Positions 26,618 through 36,047 of a stretch of 64,000 nucleotides of DNA are shown here, one piece after another (the stretch's first letter is position 1; every line of letters starts with the position of its first letter). The notes below the pieces were generated by a model. That model saw only the letters and a list, made by a program, of their open reading frames with translations, was not told the DNA's origin and did not search any database. The DNA comes from Comamonadaceae bacterium M7527 (GTDB lineage Bacteria > Pseudomonadota > Gammaproteobacteria > Burkholderiales > Burkholderiaceae_C). The DNA lies in contig CP087990.1 of the NCBI GenBank assembly GCA_021044545.1, positions 1,116,001 through 1,180,000 on the forward strand, read 5' to 3'. A program made the translations under genes and the position numbers.

Positions 26618-28072
26618 ATGAAAGTCACCAAACGAGTGCTGTTGCACGCAGGCGCCGCAGCGGCGCTGTCCAAGCACCTACCGATATCGGCCACCACGCC
26701 GGTCAGCGGCAACCCGTCGGCCAACACGCTAACCCAGGCGGTCAATCAGGCCATTGCACGCGCGAAGGCGGCCCAGGCGCTCAATGCCTACGTCACACTC
26801 GACGCCGCGGGCTTGCACCAACAAGCCCAAGCGTTGGCGCAGCGCGAGCGTGCCGGAGAAGTCATGCCTTTATACGGCACCGTGGTGGCCCTTAAAGACA
26901 ACATCGACGTGGCTGGCCTGCCTTGCGGGGCCGGCACGCGAGCCCTGCAAAACCGTATACCCCGAGAAGACGCCCCACTGGTGCAACGCCTGCGCCGCGC
27001 CGGCGCCCTGATCAGCGGCAAACTTGGCATGCACGAGCTGGCTTTTGGCATCACCAGCAACAACGCCGTTAATGGCGCGGTGCACAACCCACACGACCCC
27101 GCGCGCATTCCTGGCGGCAGCAGCGGCGGCTGTGGCGCGGCCGTGGCCGCTGGCTTGGTGCCATTGGCCATTGGCACCGACACCGGTGGCTCGGTACGAG
27201 TGCCAGCGTCGTTGTGCGGTGTGGCCGGCTTTCGCCCGTCACTGGGACGCTACCCGGCTAGAGGCATAGTGCCTATTTCAAGCACCCGAGACGTACCCGG
27301 CCCGCTGGCACTCAGCGCTGCGCACCTGGTTACGGCCGATGCAGTCATGGCAGACCGGCCACGGCCGGTGGCGCCACTGGGCAGCCTGCAAGGGGTGCGC
27401 TTGGGTCTGCCCAAGCAAGCCTTTTGGCAAAACCTTGACCCAGGTACCGAACGTGTGGCGCAGCAAGCCGTGGAAACCCTGGCGCGCGCAGGCGTGAAGT
27501 GGGTAGAGGTTGACCTGCCCGATTTGGCCACAACCAATCAAGCGGCAAGCTTTCCGATTGTGTTTTATGAATTCGTGCTGGATCTGGGGCGCTACTTGCA
27601 ACGCGCAGGCTACAACCTCACCGTTGCCGACGTCATTGCGGCCATTGAAAGCCCCGACGTGGCCGCAGCTTGCAAACCTCTATTGGGCAGCGGTGCAGTG
27701 CCTTACGCGGCTTACAGCAAGGCCTTGGCCGCGCGACAGCGTTTGCAAAGCATTTACGCCCACACCTACGCCGCCGCCAACGTGCGCGCACTGGTGTTTC
27801 CCACCACGCCTCTACCTGCTGCGACCATAGGACAAGACGACACCGTCATGCTGCTTGGCCAACAAGTGCCTACCTTTGCTACCTACATACGCCACACCGA
27901 CCCCGGCAGCGTCGCCGGACTGTGCGGTATCTCATTGCCAGTGGGCCAGGCCAGCGGCCTGCCCGTGGGGCTAGAGCTTGATGCACCAGCCCAAACCGAC
28001 GACGCCTTACTCGCGTTGGCCATGGCGGTGGAGCGTGAGTTTGCGCCGGCGCAGCCGGTGCGCCAACTCTAG
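26618..28072 (+). CDS. amidase-signature hydrolase (indoleacetamide/phenylacetamide hydrolase-like)
   Basis: 484 aa. Catalytic triad visible: Lys93 in VALKDNIDV, cis-Ser168 in PGGSSGGCGAA, nucleophile Ser192 in GTDTGGSVRVPASLCG; the 24-residue spacing of the serines is canonical. It hydrolyses a small amide to the acid and ammonia. Placement 17 bases after the amino-acid 2-monooxygenase says its substrate is that enzyme's amide product. The N-terminus (MKVTKRVLLHAGAAAALSKH) looks like a degenerate Tat-type leader, so export is possible but uncertain. A Shine-Dalgarno AAAGGA precedes the ATG. Confidence 0.82.
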   Translation: MKVTKRVLLHAGAAAALSKHLPISATTPVSGNPSANTLTQAVNQAIARAKAAQALNAYVTLDAAGLHQQAQALAQRERAGEVMPLYGTVVALKDNIDVAGLPCGAGTRALQNRIPREDAPLVQRLRRAGALISGKLGMHELAFGITSNNAVNGAVHNPHDPARIPGGSSGGCGAAVAAGLVPLAIGTDTGGSVRVPASLCGVAGFRPSLGRYPARGIVPISSTRDVPGPLALSAAHLVTADAVMADRPRPVAPLGSLQGVRLGLPKQAFWQNLDPGTERVAQQAVETLARAGVKWVEVDLPDLATTNQAASFPIVFYEFVLDLGRYLQRAGYNLTVADVIAAIESPDVAAACKPLLGSGAVPYAAYSKALAARQRLQSIYAHTYAAANVRALVFPTTPLPAATIGQDDTVMLLGQQVPTFATYIRHTDPGSVAGLCGISLPVGQASGLPVGLELDAPAQTDDALLALAMAVEREFAPAQPVRQL

Positions 28073-28146
28073 CCTCAAGCCCTGATGCGACAGGGCCAAA
28101 TAAAACCCACCAAGCTTATCCGACAACAAAGGGAGTGAATCACATC

Positions 28147-30582
28147 ATGAAGCGTTTGTTCAGCGCGCGGCTTGGCCGCGTCATCACATCGTGGCTTGGC
28201 ATGGCCGCCGCCACCGCCTCGGTCGCGGCTGGAACCACCGATCAAGTCACCATTCGCCGTGACGACTACGGCGTGCCACATATCTATGCCCAAACCACCT
28301 ACGGTGTGTTTTACGGCTACGGCTACGCGGTGGCACAAGACCGGCTCTTTCAAATGGAAATGACCAAGCGCAGCACCCAAGGTACGGTGGCGGAGGTGCT
28401 GGGTCAAGACTACCTAAAACACGACCAAAGCGTGCGCGCCAACTACTGGCCGCAAGACATCAAAGACCAAATTGAGTTGTTATCAGCCGACGACCGTGCC
28501 ATTTTGCGTGGCTACGCCGACGGTATGAATGCCTGGATCAAACAGGTGCGCGCCAACCCCAGCCAACGCATGCCTAAACAGTTCAAGGACTTTGGCTTTA
28601 AGCCCTCGCGCTGGACAGATTTTGACGTGGCCATGGTGTTTGTAGGCACCATGGCCAACCGCTACAGCGACGCCAACAGCGAAATCTTTAACCTTGGCCT
28701 GCGTCAAGCGTTAATTCAGCAGCACGGCCCATCCAAAGGCGCGGCCTTGTTTGATCAAATCAAGTGGCGCACCAACGCCAACGCCCCCACCACCGTGCCA
28801 CTGGCCAACGGACGCTACCAACCCACCCAGATCGCCACGACGCAACCGCTGCCCAAGGCTGCGGTTTCACCGCAAGTGGCATTGGCCCAAGCACCGGTGC
28901 ACAACATCACCACCAGCAACTTCTGGGCCGTTGGCAAAGCCAAAGCCAACGGTGCCAACGCGGTGTTGCTGAACGGGCCGCAGTTCAATTGGTTTAACCC
29001 CGCGTATGTCTACGAGGTGGGGCTGCACGGTGGCGGCTTCAACGTGGTTGGCAACACCCCATTTGCCTATCCCACGATCTTGTTCGGCCACAACGATCGC
29101 ATCGGTTGGGGCGCCACGGCGGGTGTGGGCGACGGTGTGGATATTTTTGCCGAGCAACTGCACCCCACAGACAGCAAACGGTACCGCTACAAGAATGCGT
29201 GGCACACCATGCAAACCCGCGTCGATCGCATCCGCGTAAAGGGTCAAGCCCAGCCACTGAGTTTGGCGGTATCGCGCACGGTGCACGGCATCGTGGTGCA
29301 GTCCGATACCCAAGCCCACGTGGCATACGCCAAAGCGCGGGCGTGGCACGGCAAGGAGCTGCAATCCCTTATGGCGTGGACCCGCTCCACCCAAGCCAAC
29401 AATTGGTCGCAATGGCAAAGCTGGGCGCAACAGCACGCTTTAACCATCAACTGGTACTACGCCGACCGCGACGGCAACATTGGTTACTACCACACCGGCG
29501 CCTACCCCGCGCGCGCAGCGGGCCACGACCCGCGCCTACCGGTGCCGGGCACCGGTGAATGGGACTGGAAAGGCAACCTGCCCACCAGCACCAACCCCCA
29601 TGTGTACAACCCCGCCCAAGGCTATATTGCCAACTGGAACAACTCGCCACAGGCCAACTACCCGGCCACCGACCACTACAGCATTCTGTGGGGCAGCGCC
29701 GACCGGGTGGACGAAATCACCCAACGCTTGGAGGCCAAGCCCACACTGACCGCCGACGATATGTGGAACCTGGTGCAAGAGACCAGCTCGGTTGATCTAA
29801 ACGCCCGGTTATTCTTGCCCCTGATGCGCGAGGCTGCCCAACGCCTGCCGGCGCAAAGCCCGGTGCACGCCATGATGGCCCTGATCAAAGACTGGGACGG
29901 CCACAACCGCGTGGCAACCAACGGCTTTGAGGCCACCACGCCTGGCAGCGTGATCGTGGGCGCCTGGCTGCACGCTATGCTACAAGACACGCTGCTGCCA
30001 CTCATTCCAGAACCCTACCGCGCGCGCTACGCCGGTGCCGGTTACTGGTCCGATGGCGGCGCGCGCAACCCAGCCTCGGTTAACTTCCCAGCGGGGGTGA
30101 AGGTGTTGTACGAGGCGCTGCTGGGCACAAAAGCTGGCGTAACTCAAACCGTCGATGCCCTGGGCGGACGTGACCCACGCGATGTGGCGACCAAGGCCCT
30201 GCAACAGGCCTACCAAACCTTGGTAGACAAGCACGGCTCGGGGCTATCCAACTGGCGCACCCCCATGGTGGACGTGACCTTTAGTGACAAAAACTTTTTT
30301 GGTGTGCCCCAGGCCTTACCCAGCGAGGCGATTAGCCGCCCCTTTGCCAACCGGGGCACCGAAAACAATTTGTTGGTGTTTAATGCCGCCGGCGTCCAAG
30401 GCTGGGACGCCGTGGCCCCGGGTCAAAGTGGCTTTATTGCCTCAAAAGGTCAGCCCAGCCCCCACGCGCTTGACCAGCTTGACATGTATCTAAGCTATGG
30501 CAAAAAGCCCATGCACTTTTTGGCGCAAGACGTGCAAAGCCATCAGCAATCCGTGACCCAGCTCAAAGTGATTGCCCCCTAG
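28147..30582 (+). CDS. pac: penicillin G acylase precursor (Ntn hydrolase)
   Basis: 811 aa preproenzyme. Order: signal peptide (about 1-28, basic start MKRLFSARLGR then a hydrophobic stretch ending ATASVAAG), alpha chain, spacer, and beta chain starting at Ser257 (TTSNFWAVG), the autocatalytic nucleophile. Beta-chain residues match E. coli PGA: Gln23-Phe24 (NGPQFNW), Phe57 (LFGHN), Ala69 and the oxyanion Asn in IANWNNSPQ. Differences in the pocket: alpha Phe146 is Tyr (Tyr173 here, TMANRYSD) and beta Ser67 is Ala. The enzyme cleaves phenylacetyl amides in the periplasm. ATG 28147 has GGGAG eleven bases before; a GTG at 28135 is less likely. Third gene of the cassette, 74 bases after the amidase. 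Confidence 0.9.
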   Translation: MKRLFSARLGRVITSWLGMAAATASVAAGTTDQVTIRRDDYGVPHIYAQTTYGVFYGYGYAVAQDRLFQMEMTKRSTQGTVAEVLGQDYLKHDQSVRANYWPQDIKDQIELLSADDRAILRGYADGMNAWIKQVRANPSQRMPKQFKDFGFKPSRWTDFDVAMVFVGTMANRYSDANSEIFNLGLRQALIQQHGPSKGAALFDQIKWRTNANAPTTVPLANGRYQPTQIATTQPLPKAAVSPQVALAQAPVHNITTSNFWAVGKAKANGANAVLLNGPQFNWFNPAYVYEVGLHGGGFNVVGNTPFAYPTILFGHNDRIGWGATAGVGDGVDIFAEQLHPTDSKRYRYKNAWHTMQTRVDRIRVKGQAQPLSLAVSRTVHGIVVQSDTQAHVAYAKARAWHGKELQSLMAWTRSTQANNWSQWQSWAQQHALTINWYYADRDGNIGYYHTGAYPARAAGHDPRLPVPGTGEWDWKGNLPTSTNPHVYNPAQGYIANWNNSPQANYPATDHYSILWGSADRVDEITQRLEAKPTLTADDMWNLVQETSSVDLNARLFLPLMREAAQRLPAQSPVHAMMALIKDWDGHNRVATNGFEATTPGSVIVGAWLHAMLQDTLLPLIPEPYRARYAGAGYWSDGGARNPASVNFPAGVKVLYEALLGTKAGVTQTVDALGGRDPRDVATKALQQAYQTLVDKHGSGLSNWRTPMVDVTFSDKNFFGVPQALPSEAISRPFANRGTENNLLVFNAAGVQGWDAVAPGQSGFIASKGQPSPHALDQLDMYLSYGKKPMHFLAQDVQSHQQSVTQLKVIAP

Positions 30583-30592
30583 CGCCCATGCG

Positions 30593-30621
30593 CCCCAGCC
30601 ATGTCACGGTGTTGGCTGGGG
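30593..30621 (+). terminator. GC-rich hairpin after the penicillin acylase gene
   Basis: CCCCAGCC (30593-30600) pairs perfectly with GGCTGGGG (30614-30621), loop 13, eleven bases past the acylase stop. There is no T-run, so it may be a weak terminator or an RNA-stabilising 3' end. Confidence 0.45.
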
Positions 30622-30642
30622 TTGGCATGACCCGCCAAACCC

Positions 30643-30783
30643 TCAGGCGTGGCTGGGCTTGGAATGGTGCACCTGTACCGCTGGGCCACCGCGCAGCCTT
30701 TCTGATTTGTACAGGTATAAAGCGGCCTCTTGTGCGCCGCGCTGTGCCACGTTAAGCGCGTCAATGCCGCGCTGCTCAGTCAC
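30643..30783 (-). CDS. possible 46-aa ORF coupled to the coaBC stop
   Basis: A GTG at 30783 overlaps the coaBC stop (GTGA). The reading is MTEQRGIDALNVAQRGAQEA, then ALYLYKSERLRGG and a short tail. It is helical and coding-like (good codon usage) but I recognise no family. It could be a genuine small protein or chance. Nothing else is seen between coaBC and the acylase gene end. Confidence 0.3.
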   Translation of the reverse strand: MTEQRGIDALNVAQRGAQEAALYLYKSERLRGGPAVQVHHSKPSHA

Positions 30784-32062
30784 CCCATTTGCTGCGCGAT
30801 GCGCTGCACCAACCAATGGGCCAAGCTGAGTTTGTCGGCGCGTTGCGTGGCGACAGGCGCTTGCTCGGTCACCAGCAGTAACGCATTGTCGTCAAGGCCA
30901 AAGGTCTCGGGGCCTATGTTGCCCACCAGCATGGGCACGCCTTTGCGCTGGCGCTTGGCCGTGGCGTGGGCCAGCAAGTCGTGGCTTTCAGCGGCAAAGC
31001 CTACACAGTACAAGTCACCTGCCAACGCCCTATCACTGGCCGCGATGGTGGCCAATATGTCGGGATTGTCCACAAATGACAGTGCAGGCACGTCGCCCGT
31101 GCCGTCTTTTTTGAGCTTTTGCTGGGCCGCAGTTGCGGGTGCCCAGTCCGCGACGGCCGCACAGGCTATCAGCACATCGCTCGTAGTCGTTTGCAGCTGC
31201 GTTGCAGCCAACATCTCTTTGGCGCTTTGCACATCAACGCGTGTCACGCCTCTTGGCGTTGGCAAGGCCACAGGCCAGCTACCACACACACCTGCGCGCC
31301 AGCGTCGGCACAGGCCTGGGCCAGGGCAAAACCCATCTTACCGCTGGAGCGGTTTGTGATGCCGCGCACCGGGTCTATGGCCTCGTAGGTGGGGCCTGCT
31401 GTGATGCACACGCGCTTGCCAGTCAATACCTTTGGCGTGAAAAACGCTTGCAACTCAGCCAACAACTCGTGTGGCTCCAGCATGCGCCCATCACCCACCT
31501 CGCCACAGGCCTGCTCGCCAACGCCCACATCCAGCACGTGAGTACCATCCGCCTTGAGCTGGGCCATATTGCGCTGCGTGGCAGGGTGTTGCCACATTTC
31601 GCGGTTCATGGCCGGGGCCACAATCAGTGGCACAGTGGCCACAGGCCTGGCCAAGCACATCAGGCTTAGCAAGTCATCGGCGCGCCCGTGCAGCAACTTG
31701 GCCATGAAGTCGGCGCTGGCCGGAGCCACCACAATGGCGTCGGCTTCTCGGCTGAGGTTGATGTGCGCCATGTTGTTATCGACACCGCCCGCCTCGCGGC
31801 TGTCCCACTGGCTGGTAAACACAGGGCGTGCGCTCAGGGCCTGCATGGTCACTGCTGTCATAAATTCGGTGGCCGCTGCTGTCATCACCACTTGCACGGT
31901 GGCGCCAGCTTTGACCAGGGCGCGGCACAACTCAGCCCCCTTGTAACAGGCAATGCCACCACTCATGCCCAGCACAATGTGCTTGCCCATCAAATGGTTG
32001 GCACTGGGTACGGTAACGGGGGCGGCCTCGTGGGCCTGCGGTGTGGTGTTTGGGGTAGACAT
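30780..32062 (-). pseudogene. coaBC: bifunctional phosphopantothenoylcysteine decarboxylase/synthetase, interrupted by a one-base deletion frameshift
   Basis: The CoaC half (GMSGGIACYKG, NMAHINLSREADAIVVAPAS with the catalytic His, APAMNREMW) and the start of CoaB (CITAGPTYEAIDPVRGITN, RSSGKMGFALA) are in one frame from 32062. That frame ends at 31244 just after QVCVVAG. CoaB continues one frame over: VALPTPRGVTRVDVQSAKEM, AAVADWAP and GFAAES. Adding one G at plus-strand 31273-31274 restores VVAGPVALPTP. The two steps make 4'-phosphopantetheine for coenzyme A and are normally essential, so this lesion is more likely a sequence error than a dead gene. Joined length about 427 aa. Confidence 0.9.
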
Positions 32063-32168
32063 GGCAGTAATTTAGCCTATGACGAGGCACACAGGCCACA
32101 GCCAGCAAAAAGCCGCCTTTATAATTGGAATTTCCACCAGCCGCGAGAACTCAACACTCGCTCCTGAC

Positions 32169-33833
32169 ATGACCAAATTCGTCTTCGTTACTGGCGGTGT
32201 GGTGTCCTCATTGGGTAAGGGCATCGCTTCTGCATCATTGGCCGCACTTTTAGAGTCTCGCGGCCTCAAAGTTACCCTCATCAAGCTAGACCCGTATCTC
32301 AACGTTGACCCCGGCACCATGTCGCCGTTTCAGCACGGAGAGGTGTTTGTGACCGACGATGGCGCAGAGACCGACTTAGACTTAGGCCACTACGAGCGCT
32401 TCATTGAAACGCGCATGAAAAAGGCCAATAACTTCACAACCGGCCAAATTTACAAGAGTGTTCTCGAAAAAGAACGCCGCGGCGACTATTTGGGCAAAAC
32501 CGTGCAGGTCATTCCACACGTGACCAACGAGATTCAAGACTTTGTCAAGCGCGGCGCAGGTGTGGGCACGCCAGACGCTGTTGACGTGGCCATTGTTGAA
32601 ATTGGCGGCACCGTAGGTGACATTGAATCACTGCCGTTTTTAGAGGCCGTGCGACAGCTCAGCCTGCGCATGGGCCCCAACATGGCAGCGTTTGTGCACC
32701 TCACTTACCTGCCCTGGATTCCAACGGCTGGCGAACTGAAAACCAAGCCCACACAGCACACTGTGCAAAAAATGCGCGAAATCGGTATCCAGCCAGACGC
32801 CTTGCTGTGCCGCGCAGACCGCAACATTCCAGAAGAAGAGCGCGAGAAAATTTCGCTGTTTACCAACGTGGCCGAGTGGGGTGTCATTTCCATGCCAGAC
32901 GTGGACACCATTTACAAAGTACCGCGCGTGCTGCACGAGCAAGGCCTGGACGGCCTCATTTGTGACAAGCTGCGCCTCAACACACCACCTGCCAACCTCA
33001 GCCGTTGGGACAGCCTGGTGGCTGAAGTGGCCAACCCACAAGGCGAAGTCAACATCGCCATGGTCGGCAAATACGTTGACTTGTCGGACAGCTACAAGTC
33101 GGTCAACGAGGCGCTGCGCCACGCTGGTCTCAAAAACCACCACAAAGTCAACATCTCCTATGTTGACTCAGAGAACATTACCGCAGGCAACGTCAAACAG
33201 CTGGAGGCCTTTGATGCCATTCTGGTACCTGGCGGCTTTGGCTCGCGCGGCGTTGAAGGCAAGATTTGCACCGCCAGATTTGCCCGCGAAGGTCAAGTGC
33301 CCTATCTCGGCATTTGCTTGGGCATGCAAGTAGCCACCATTGAGTTTGCCCGCCACGTCGCAGGCCTGAAAGACGCCAACTCCACAGAGTTTGACCCTGC
33401 CACCAAAACGCCTGTGATCGCACTGATAGACGAATGGCTGGATGCCGACGGCTCTATTCAAAAGCGCAACGCCAAGTCAGACCTGGGCGGCACCATGCGT
33501 CTGGGCGCGCAAAGCTCGGACGTGACACCCGGCACCTTGGCACACGGCATTTATGGCGATGTGGTGACCGAACGCCATCGCCACCGCTACGAGGCCAATG
33601 TGAACTACCTGGACACATTGCGCGATGCAGGCTTGGTAATTTCAGCGCTGACACAACGCGAGCAACTCACCGAAATTGTCGAACTGCCCAGCAGCGTCCA
33701 TCCCTGGTATGTAGGCGTACAGTTCCACCCTGAGTTCAAATCCACACCTTGGGACGGCCACCCCTTGTTCAACGCTTTTATCAAGGCCGCCATTACAAAC
33801 AAGTCTGCCGATAAGGCAAAGGTTGCATCATGA
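32169..33833 (+). CDS. pyrG: CTP synthase
   Basis: 554 aa. Amidoligase domain opens MTKFVFVTGGVVSSLGKGIA with the P-loop; it contains PFQHGEVFVTDDGAETDLDLGHYERF in pieces typical of PyrG. The C-terminal class I glutamine amidotransferase has the nucleophile in GICLGMQVA and the His-Glu pair in QFHPEF. It converts UTP to CTP. The start is at 32169 because homology begins at MTKF; a longer reading lacks support. It overlaps kdsA by four bases (ATGA) and begins the pyrG-kdsA-eno-ftsB cluster. It diverges from coaBC. Confidence 0.96.
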   Translation: MTKFVFVTGGVVSSLGKGIASASLAALLESRGLKVTLIKLDPYLNVDPGTMSPFQHGEVFVTDDGAETDLDLGHYERFIETRMKKANNFTTGQIYKSVLEKERRGDYLGKTVQVIPHVTNEIQDFVKRGAGVGTPDAVDVAIVEIGGTVGDIESLPFLEAVRQLSLRMGPNMAAFVHLTYLPWIPTAGELKTKPTQHTVQKMREIGIQPDALLCRADRNIPEEEREKISLFTNVAEWGVISMPDVDTIYKVPRVLHEQGLDGLICDKLRLNTPPANLSRWDSLVAEVANPQGEVNIAMVGKYVDLSDSYKSVNEALRHAGLKNHHKVNISYVDSENITAGNVKQLEAFDAILVPGGFGSRGVEGKICTARFAREGQVPYLGICLGMQVATIEFARHVAGLKDANSTEFDPATKTPVIALIDEWLDADGSIQKRNAKSDLGGTMRLGAQSSDVTPGTLAHGIYGDVVTERHRHRYEANVNYLDTLRDAGLVISALTQREQLTEIVELPSSVHPWYVGVQFHPEFKSTPWDGHPLFNAFIKAAITNKSADKAKVAS

Positions 33834-34684
33834 AACTGTGTCACTTTGAAGCCGGCTTGGACAAGCCGTTTTTCCTGATTGCGGGCCCCTGCGTGATCGA
33901 GTCCGAGCAACTGCAAATGGACACTGCCGGCACGCTCAAAGAAATAGCCGACGAACTGGGCATTCCGTTTATCTTCAAAAGCAGCTTTGACAAAGCCAAC
34001 CGCTCCAGCGGCTCTACCTTTAGGGGTCCAGGCATTGATGCGGGCCTGGCCATTTTGGCCAAAGTCAAAAAAGAGCTGGGCGTGCCCGTGCTCACAGACG
34101 TACACGACATTGGTCAAATTGCAGACGTTGCCAGCGTGGTGGATGTGTTGCAAACACCTGCTTTTTTGTGCCGCCAAACCGACTTTATTCGCGCCGTGGC
34201 GCAAAGCGGTAAGCCGGTCAACATCAAAAAAGGCCAGTTTTTAGCGCCGCATGACATGAAAAACGTCATAGACAAAGCGCGCGCTGCCGCCACAGAGGCT
34301 GGTCTTGAAGCCGATAACTTCATGGCCTGCGAGCGTGGTGCCAGCTTTGGCTACAACAACCTGGTGTCTGACATGCGCAGCTTGTCCATCATGCGGGAAA
34401 CCGGCGCGCCTGTGGTGTTTGACGCCACGCACAGTGTGCAGCTGCCAGGCGGCCAGGGCACCAGCAGCGGCGGCATGCGCGAAATGGTGCCCGTGTTGTC
34501 GCGCGCTGCAGTGGCTGTAGGCGTTGCCGGTTTGTTTATGGAGACGCACCCCAACCCCGCCGTGGCCATGAGCGACGGCCCCAATGCTGTGCCGCTCAAG
34601 CACATGCGGGCCTTGTTGCAAACCTTGGTAGCCTTGGACAAGGTCACCAAAGCCTCACCCTTTTTAGAAAACGACTTCAACTAA
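33830..34684 (+). CDS. kdsA: 2-dehydro-3-deoxyphosphooctonate aldolase (KDO-8-P synthase)
   Basis: 284 aa TIM-barrel enzyme joining PEP and arabinose-5-phosphate for lipopolysaccharide inner core. Markers: AGPCVIESEQLQMD, KSSFDKANRSS, KKGQFLAP, CERGASFGYNNLVSDMR, FDATHSVQLPGG and ETHPNP. Length equals E. coli KdsA. Translationally coupled to pyrG and 48 bases before eno. Confidence 0.96.
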   Translation: MKLCHFEAGLDKPFFLIAGPCVIESEQLQMDTAGTLKEIADELGIPFIFKSSFDKANRSSGSTFRGPGIDAGLAILAKVKKELGVPVLTDVHDIGQIADVASVVDVLQTPAFLCRQTDFIRAVAQSGKPVNIKKGQFLAPHDMKNVIDKARAAATEAGLEADNFMACERGASFGYNNLVSDMRSLSIMRETGAPVVFDATHSVQLPGGQGTSSGGMREMVPVLSRAAVAVGVAGLFMETHPNPAVAMSDGPNAVPLKHMRALLQTLVALDKVTKASPFLENDFN

Positions 34685-34732
34685 AGAAGTCGCCCCCCGT
34701 TTTTAGCTTTCCCCTCATTTGTAAGGATTTGT

Positions 34733-36016
34733 ATGAGCGCCATTGTTGATATTGTTGCCCGCGAAATTTTAGACAGCCGTGGCAACCCCACCGTTGAATG
34801 TGACGTCTTGCTGGAGTCTGGCGTAATGGGTCGTGCGGCTGTGCCATCAGGCGCGTCTACAGGTGTGCGCGAGGCCATTGAGCTGCGCGACGGCGACAAA
34901 AGCCGCTACTTGGGCAAAGGCGTACTCAAAGCGGTAGACCACATCAACACCGAGATCTCTGAGGCCGTTATTGGTCTGGACGCTTCTGAGCAAGCCTTTC
35001 TGGACAAAACGCTGATCGACCTGGACGGCACAGACAACAAAAGCCGTCTAGGCGCCAATGCCACACTGGCTGTGTCCATGGCTGTGGCACGCGCTGCGGC
35101 TGAAGAAGCTGGCCTACCCCTTTACCGCTACTTTGGCGGCATGAGCGGCATGCAATTGCCTGTGCCCATGATGAACGTGGTCAATGGCGGTGCACATGCC
35201 AACAACAACCTGGACTTGCAAGAACTGATGATTATTCCGGTGGGCGCGCCCACCTTCCGCGAAGCCTTGCGTTGGGGCGCAGAGGTCTTTCACGCGCTCA
35301 AGAGCATATTGCACGACAAAGGTATGAGCGTAGCCGTTGGCGACGAAGGCGGCTTTGCCCCCAACGTCGAAAGTCACGAAGCGGCTATCCAGTTGATCTT
35401 GGATGCCATTCACGCGGCCGGTTACACACCAGGTGAGCAAATTGCGCTGGGCCTGGACTGCGCAGCCAGCGAATTCTACAAAGACGGTCAGTACTGCCTG
35501 GACGGCGAAGGTCTCAAACTGAGCGCTCAGGAGTGGACAGATATGCTGGCCACCTGGGTAGAGAAATTCCCCATCATCAGCATCGAAGACGGCATGGCTG
35601 AAGGCGATTGGGACGGCTGGAAAATATTGAGCGACCGCCTCAAAGCCAAAGTGCAACTGGTAGGCGACGACCTGTTTGTCACCAACACCAAGATTTTGAA
35701 AGAAGGCATTGACAAAGGCATTGGCAACTCAATCCTCATCAAGATCAACCAGATTGGTACGCTCACCGAGACCTTCGCCGCCATTGAAATGGCCAAGCGT
35801 GCAGGCTACACCGCCGTTATCAGCCACCGTTCTGGCGAGACTGAAGACTCCACCATTGCGGACATTGCTGTGGGCACCAACGCGGGCCAAATCAAAACCG
35901 GCTCACTCAGCCGCAGTGACCGTATGGCCAAGTACAACCAGCTGCTGCGCATAGAAGAAGACCTGGGCGATGTGGCCGAGTACCCAGGCCGCGCCGCGTT
36001 TTACAACCTGCGCTGA
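34733..36016 (+). CDS. eno: enolase (phosphopyruvate hydratase)
   Basis: 427 aa glycolytic enzyme interconverting 2-phosphoglycerate and PEP. MSAIVDIVAREILDSRGNPT start, catalytic Glu in DEGGFAPNVES, metal Asp/Glu in GLDCAASEFY and ISIEDGMAEGDWDGW, active Lys in ILIKINQIGTL, and SHRSGETEDS. A clear AAGGA Shine-Dalgarno precedes. Its substrate is also the product of the glycerate 2-kinase in this window. Confidence 0.97.
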   Translation: MSAIVDIVAREILDSRGNPTVECDVLLESGVMGRAAVPSGASTGVREAIELRDGDKSRYLGKGVLKAVDHINTEISEAVIGLDASEQAFLDKTLIDLDGTDNKSRLGANATLAVSMAVARAAAEEAGLPLYRYFGGMSGMQLPVPMMNVVNGGAHANNNLDLQELMIIPVGAPTFREALRWGAEVFHALKSILHDKGMSVAVGDEGGFAPNVESHEAAIQLILDAIHAAGYTPGEQIALGLDCAASEFYKDGQYCLDGEGLKLSAQEWTDMLATWVEKFPIISIEDGMAEGDWDGWKILSDRLKAKVQLVGDDLFVTNTKILKEGIDKGIGNSILIKINQIGTLTETFAAIEMAKRAGYTAVISHRSGETEDSTIADIAVGTNAGQIKTGSLSRSDRMAKYNQLLRIEEDLGDVAEYPGRAAFYNLR

Positions 36017-36047
36017 TCACCGCTAACCCTTTCCAGGCACCAACATC

